The notes under the pieces are model-generated. The model did no database searches. It had not been told where the DNA came from and saw nothing but the letters and a program-made list of their open reading frames with translations. Below, one piece after another: positions 58,361-64,000 of a stretch of DNA of 64,000 nucleotides. The DNA is from Sphaeramia orbicularis. Taxonomy: Eukaryota; Chordata; Actinopteri; Kurtiformes; Apogonidae. The stretch lies in contig NC_043964.1 in NCBI RefSeq assembly GCF_902148855.1, positions 6,873,602 through 6,937,601 of the forward strand. The letters run 5' to 3'. Each line of letters starts with the position of its first letter. Positions within the stretch are counted from its first letter, which is position 1. The position numbers and the translations under genes are program-made.

Positions 58361-58802
58361 TAGTTTCCCTTTAAAGGCCGTCAACGCGGTGGTTTCAGAT
58401 CCGAGAATACGTGTAGAATACAACCTGAGGTTTACGATTATCTGGTCAGTTTTTCCATCTGATGTGTCGTGTGTGTTTCTATAAATGTGTTAAATGTACG
58501 TTTTTTGTTGTTTTTTTGTCGTCATTTACACAACAGTCAAGTTTTCATCCAAATGAATCTGGGTCAATGTTCATATTCATATAAAACTGCATTTGTGTGA
58601 ATATTTAGAGCAGGTTGGACGTAAAAACCTGAGTCTGGATCAAACCTGGTCTTCATTAGTTCCATCAACGTTTGCATCAAATGCGACGTTTGTGTTTCGT
58701 TTTTGTCATAATCGTCGTTTATCAAACATTTCTACACATGAAAATCCAAAAAACAGCTTTACATTCACCTGTTCATGTGAAAAGGAATAATAATAACAAA
58801 AA

Positions 58803-58854
<52 letters not shown>

Positions 58855-60235
58855 CGTGGAAATGGGAAAATCCTAGTGTAAAGTCAGTGAACTTCAGCCT
58901 CTTTAAATGGAGAAAACGTCTTCTTCTTCTGCTGTTTTATAGATGTAGTGTCGCCGACAGCGCCACCTTCAGACCCACTTTATTCAAACACGTTCACAGA
59001 AACGCACGTTTGTCTCATTTCAACATTTCGCTTCAGTTTCTTTTGTTATTTTATGGAAACAGGTGTGACTATGTTTACATGCATCTGTTTATGCGACTTA
59101 TTCCATAAATGAATATTCCACGAACATTCCTGTTGATATGCAGCCATTTACGATGTACGATTGTGACTTTTGTCCCCTAAATTCAAACTTTTTCTTGAGC
59201 TGTTGTGACTTTTTGGTTGGATTCAGACTTTTGTCGCTTAGATTTTTTTAAACCAAAATTGTGACTTTGATAATTTTTTCTTCATCAATGATGACTTTTG
59301 TCATAAAATTGTGACTTTTTTCCAAGTACATTGACTTTTCTTTCCGATTCCAATTTTTTTCTTGCACAATTGTGACTTTTTCTCCTAAATTCCAACTTTT
59401 TTCTTCCAGTCATGACTTTTTGCTCAGATTCAGACTCTTTTCAGTTAGATTTTTCCCTACAATTGTGACTGACGATGACTTTTTCTTAAGCAATGATGAC
59501 TTTTGTTCCATAAAATTACAACTTTTTCCAAGCACAATGACTTTTCTTTCAGATTCCATTTTTCCTTGTATGATTGTGACTTTTTTTCCTAAATTCCAAC
59601 TTTTTTCTTCCACAGTTACAACTTTTTGCTCAGATTCAGACCTTTTTCAGTTTGATTTTTCCAAAAAATTATGACTTTTTTTTTTTTTTTTTTTTTTTTT
59701 AGCACAATGACTTTTCTTTCAGGTTCAGACTTTTTTCTTGTATAGTGATGACTTTTTCTGTTAGATTACAGCTTTTTGTGAACAATTAGGACTGGCCGAC
59801 AGTGGAATATTCATGTGCATGTAAACACGGTCGGTCAAAGTGCAGGCTCGTGGGTCAGTTCAACAGTACATTAAAACCAGATGCCGACTGGTTTCCAGGC
59901 ACTAACTCCATCCGTCACCGAACCGTTGGATCGTGGCGACTTTCTGGACTTGGGTTCTTGTCATCAAAAACAGCAGCAGTGAATCCATCCATCAACAGGA
60001 TCTGGATCATCAACGAGGAGTCGGACTGGATCACATGGTTCTACCTCAGGAGAGTTTTTAACAAAGAAATGTCACTTTTGACTGTTTGGTTTGTGAACGT
60101 CCAGTTTATAGTGAGTTTAAGTCACTTTTAATCATTTTGTGATTTTTAACCGACAGTTAAAAATCACAAAAACTAAAATGCAGAGATTTTTACTTCAAAA
60201 CCTGTGAAACATGAAGATTAAAGACCAGTGAAAAG
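58361..60235. other. Intergenic; (aat)n and a degenerate pyrimidine-rich tandem tract, no gene
   Basis: An (aat)n microsatellite lies at about 58805-58854. From about 59155 to 59775 the sequence is a degenerate tandem array of 'ttgtgacttttttccaa' and 'cagattcagacttttttc' pieces, with a pure T run at about 59675-59700. The 109-residue frame at 59802 has no domain signature. Confidence 0.6.
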
Positions 60236-60243
60236 ACCTGAAC

Positions 60244-60832
60244 CAGGGCTGAAGTGGATTAAACCAGTAAAATAATAGAAACACAACCCAAAAAACCACT
60301 AATATAACTAATGACAACTTCTGTGGGAAAGTAAAATGACATTCACTTTTACAAACTGTCCTTTAAAACAATGTGAATAACATGAACCTGAAATTTCTAA
60401 AGAAAATCAGTGTATTTTTAACAATATTCTGCCTCAGTTTATCATTTATACATGTTCATTCTAACGTGCAGATCTCAGCAGATCTACAAATACACAAAAT
60501 ATTTTAGCAGACAGAATATTGGTCCAGTTATACTGATTGATATGAAGACATTTCAGATTATTCACATTTTTTAAAGGATGGTTTAAAAAACTAGAATGTA
60601 ATTTTACTTTTTTACACTAAAACAAATAGAAAAAGTTGTATTTGTCATTATTTTTATGTTATTTTGTTCTTATTTAACCTGGTTCTGATCCACTTTAGAT
60701 CATATTGGTCTGAATGTGAAACCTAAACTGTAATAATTGTTAATATCTTCAGTCTAATTCTTCATCCCATGGACTGGATCAGACCCTTTGGCGGCCGGTT
60801 TTGGCCGACGGGCCGTATGTTCGACACCCATG
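60244..60832 (+). mobile_element. hAT-like family A element, degraded
   Basis: It starts cagggctgaagtggatt (shortened left end) and ends ggccgtatgttcgacacccatg. The flanks acctgaac and acttaaac agree at 6 of 8 bases. Confidence 0.72.
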
Positions 60833-60840
60833 ACTTAAAC

Positions 60841-61315
60841 AGATTCATCAGAAACAGATGATGTGATGTGATAAGATATTTGTCATGATTATGTTTCCTT
60901 TTGTGTATAATTGTCTGAATAGAGCGTTGTTGTGTTGTTGTTCAGAATGACTCGTTTCTGTCATGTTTCTTCTTCTTTTATTTGTTTTATTCTAACGTTT
61001 CGGTCCATTATGATCCTTAAATACGGACCAGAGTTTCATCTGTATGACTATTTTTTTTAGTGAACCAGTGACAGAAGTTAAAAAAAAAAAAGCTAGAAAA
61101 AAGTGTTTTGCTCAACCAAAAGGCCTTAAATATCAGCCCATTTCTGATCATAAATCCAGTTGTAATCTCCAGGTTGACCAGCAGATGTCACTGTTAGTGG
61201 ATGGATTCACTGCAGCTGTTTGAACCCAGGTCATGTAATTAATGGTTCAAGTGTGTGTGTGTGTGCGTGTGTGGGTGTGTGTGTGTTTTTTTGGCTTTTA
61301 ACGTGCACGTATCCA
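60841..61315. other. Intergenic or mfsd11 3' untranslated sequence
   Basis: No coding feature is seen. A (gt)n tract lies at about 61253-61284. The mfsd11 3'UTR probably lies here, but its end was not determined. Confidence 0.45.
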
Positions 61316-62872
61316 TCACAGTAGTGGAATCAGGTCAATGCCACGTGCATGAGCATCAGTTTGTCCTTTAACCTGCAGACTGCCTCCTCCTCGTCCGCAC
61401 CCAATCAAATGCTGTCGTAATCCGACCCGCCGCCGGGACTCGGCCGCCCACTCGGCCACGAAGAAGGTCATGGTCCCGAGGAACCCGCCCAGAACCAGGA
61501 TGAGCAGCTGCCAGTGGAGGAGCAGGAAGTTACTGTAGGAGAATGCCACGGCAGCCATGATGGACTGAGGAGGAAAGAGAAGGAGAAGAATGAGAAGAAG
61601 AAGGAAGAAGAAGGAGAAAGAGAAGGAGAAGAAGAAGAGAAGGAGAAGGAGAAGAAGAAGGAGAAGAAGAAGGAGAAAGAGAAGGAGAAGAAGAAGAGGA
61701 AGGAAGGAGAAGAAGAAGGAGAGGAAGGAGAAGAAGAAGAGGAAGGAGGAGAGAGAGGAGGAGGAGAAGAAGAAGAAGAACACAAGGTTTCAAAGACAAC
61801 CATTAGAAATAGAACACAAACTGGTCTCATGTGACGTCTGTGGTGGTCATGTGACATCTGTGGTGGTCATGTGATGTCTGTGGTGGTCATGTGATGTCTG
61901 TGGTGGTCATGTAACATTTCTGACCTGGATGAACTTGAAGACGGCGAAGGCGGGGGCGCTGTCATCTTTGAACATGAAGCCGATGATGCTGAGGAGCTGA
62001 GTGTTGAAGCAGCTGTCGCCCAAACCCAACAGGAAACTACACAACAAGGCCACGCCCAGGCTGAGGACACACAACAGACACAATGATCAACAACATACAA
62101 ACAAACCACAAACGATAAAGACACAAATGAACACAACACACGAACAACAAATACGCAAACAACAAACAAAAATACACACAACAAACACACACAACACACA
62201 AACAACAAACACAAACAACAAATACACAAACAACATACACGCAAACAACAAACACACACCATACACACAAACGAACAAACACACAAACATAGACATAAAC
62301 ACACACACAACGAACCAAAAATACACACACAGACACAAATACAATATGAAAAGATGTAAGAACAGACATTGGTCTTAAAATGTGGTTAAATTCCTGCTGA
62401 AATCCAGAGGTTAATATTAGAATAACAGGTGATAAATCAGTTTAAACTGGCTTTTAAAGGGTTAAATCCACATGGTTTGACGTTTCATTTTGTCTTATTT
62501 GAATATTTGTGAAAAAAAAGAAAAAAAAAAAAAGAAAAAAAAAACCTTCCAGTTCATCTACTGATCAGATCGGATCACAGTTAATTATCTTATTTGGATC
62601 AGTCTACTTCCTGGACTGTCTGGGGTCGTCATGACACCAGGGGTTGAGGCCCCACCCCTCCTCCTGCTTCCTTGCTGTGTGTTTTTTTGGGGGTGTGGCC
62701 ATCGTACTTGGGTTGCATGAAGGCCCGAGCGTCTGTTTCCTGTTTGGGGGCGTCGCTGGCGATGTTGAGGAAAATCAGGTAGAAGGCGACGAAGTGGATG
62801 ACGAGTCCGAACAGAACCACCGGGTTACGGCCGAAACGGTTGCACTTGTTCAACATCCCAAAGACGCCCCTC
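61316..62872 (-). CDS. mfsd11: MFSD11, UNC93-like membrane protein, last three exons (partial)
   Basis: The exons are 62708-62872, 61925-62060 and 61316-61564 on the minus strand. Phases agree, and the donors are gtacga and gtcaga. The 5' part lies beyond the right edge. Recognisable MFSD11 segments are NRFGRNPVVLFGLVIHFVAF, YLIFLNIASDAP, LLGLGDSCFNTQLLSIIGF, DSAPAFAVFKFIQ, VAFSYSNFLLLHWQLL and GTMTFFVAEW. These form the last transmembrane helices of an UNC93-family major-facilitator-like protein whose substrate is not established. After AEW the frame reads ESRRRVGLRQHL and continues to a stop at 61316. A GSDYDSI-stop ending, like the conserved MFSD11 C-terminus (GSDYRSI), is present in the next frame. 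A single-base slip in the cggcggcggg run would explain this. Confidence 0.92.
61565..61790. repeat. Purine (GAA/GGA)n tract in mfsd11 intron
   Basis: About 220 bases of almost pure purine on the plus strand (gaagaagaaggagaag units), directly beside the acceptor of the last exon. On the coding strand it is a very long pyrimidine tract (cttctcctcc). Confidence 0.95.
62085..62345. repeat. CA/AAC-rich simple repeat in mfsd11 intron
   Basis: Degenerate 'aacaacaaacacacac' units between two mfsd11 exons. The 125-residue and minus-strand cysteine/valine-rich frames here are artefacts. Confidence 0.9.
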
Positions 62873-64000
62873 CTGGATGGAAGAGGAAGGATGGGGCACC
62901 ATGAGTTAGACGGAGAAGGCGGAGACTCGTACGACAGCCAATTAGAAACAGGTGAAAAATACAGAAATAATACGAACGGGAAACATTTACAGAAGATTAG
63001 ATGCTCATTTAACTTAATTAAACATTCATCAGCCTGTAAAAAGAGTTTATATATTTTCATTCACTGTTTTATTGTATATTTATTTTTTTTTTCCACTTTA
63101 AAGAAATATCAAGTTTTTTTTTTTACACATTAATTATGCTTTCTCTCAGATTTCTGATTTAAATATCAGACAATTTTACGTTCTATAAGTTTAGTTTAGA
63201 TTTTATTGATCCCTCAGAAAATTCATGTTCCAGTATCAGAACAAAACAAAATGTACAAATACAACAAATATTACAAGAAAATACTACTACTACTACTACC
63301 ACCACCACCACTACCACTACTAATAATAATAACTAATAACTATAGAACCAGTAGTTAAAAAGAAACAAACAGGCAATTCCATATTAGAAAGTACTAGTAG
63401 AAATAATAAAGTACTTATGTAATAATGTATTGTAATATTAATTATTATATAAATATTTTAATAACACATGGTAAAAATTATGAGTGACAGTAGTAATGTT
63501 GTAACAACAAAGTAATGAGTAATATCATAAGTAATAGTAATATAATAATAATAACAATAATAATTTCTTGTAAATTTATTACTTTAATCTCTTTTTTAAG
63601 CATAAATTTATACTTCCATAATCTCAGTTTCTCATTATTTCTCATCATCTCATTATTTCTTGTCCATTTATGACTTGAATTTCATCAGGTAATAAAAAGA
63701 CTTTACAAACCCCTTAAATATTCTGTTTTTTTTGTCATAGATTTGAGGTTTTTCAGGTGAATTTTCCACTTTAAACAGAACATCCAGTTTTTCTTCATCT
63801 TTTTCTTCTTTAGGACATTAATCTAATCTTTAACCACAGAATAGGACTTTTTTTCTCATGAGTTTGTGAGTTTTTAATTGTAAATCCATGACTTTTTTTC
63901 CAACAGATAAACTAATCACTTTATAATATTCTTGTAAATGTATCCCTTTAATCTCATAGAAAACAAGAGGTTTATTCTTAAAACTATACAAGTTTTTAAT
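62873..64000. other. mfsd11 intron to the window edge; no exon recognised
   Basis: AT-rich intronic sequence with an (act/acc)n tract at about 63282-63325 and degenerate 'taataataat' stretches. No further mfsd11 exon was identified. Confidence 0.55.

Noticed and set aside
61514-62378. Lysine/glutamate-rich and asparagine/threonine-rich frames
   Set aside because: Created by the purine tract and the CA-rich repeat inside mfsd11 introns.

Overview
This is a teleost fish nuclear genomic window. The evidence is spliced GT/AG genes with vertebrate protein content (eif1b, srsf2, mfsd11, a FUT9-like fucosyltransferase, a polyserase-like trypsin-fold gene), CpG-rich promoters, and a very heavy load of fish-type DNA transposons, LINE relics and minisatellites. 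No prokaryotic, CRISPR, rRNA or tRNA gene was recognised, and no retroviral or LTR element could be supported.

Layout. 1-1.5 kb: repeat relics. 1.5-3.7 kb: a 0.55 kb inverted-repeat element, a duplicated 3' fragment of a fucosyltransferase gene and the single-coding-exon FUT9-like gene itself (minus). 3.7-25.3 kb: no convincing gene. This stretch holds a chain of minisatellites (21, 39, 41 and 15 bp units and others), non-autonomous hAT elements with 8-bp target duplications, a piggyBac-like element flanked by TTAA, and an L1-like LINE relic split by a hAT element. 25.3-33.8 kb: a plus-strand polyserase-like gene. Its first trypsin-like domain keeps an open frame over six exons but has lost the catalytic serine. 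Its second domain is visibly decaying and is full of transposon insertions. 34-38 kb: repeats. 38.0-42.05 kb: a small minus-strand gene for a one-pass, cysteine-rich membrane protein that I do not recognise. 45.2-48.6 kb: eif1b (minus, four exons). 49.9-54.4 kb: srsf2 (minus) with a probable 3'UTR intron. 54.6-61.3 kb: repeats. 61.3-62.9 kb and beyond the right edge: the last three coding exons of mfsd11 (minus).

The genes do not form one pathway. eif1b (start-codon selection), srsf2 (splicing) and mfsd11 (membrane carrier-like protein) are housekeeping genes on the same strand. The left half is gene-poor. The main observations are: a pseudo-protease with Ser195 replaced by Pro; minisatellites that repeatedly sit next to the same transposon motif; four hAT-type elements with perfect 8-bp target duplications plus one insertion supported by an empty-site paralogue in the same window; a tandemly built first intron and an inverted-repeat element in srsf2; and an apparent one-base slip at the MFSD11 C-terminus. 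Many long open frames here are artefacts of tandem repeats whose unit is a multiple of three.
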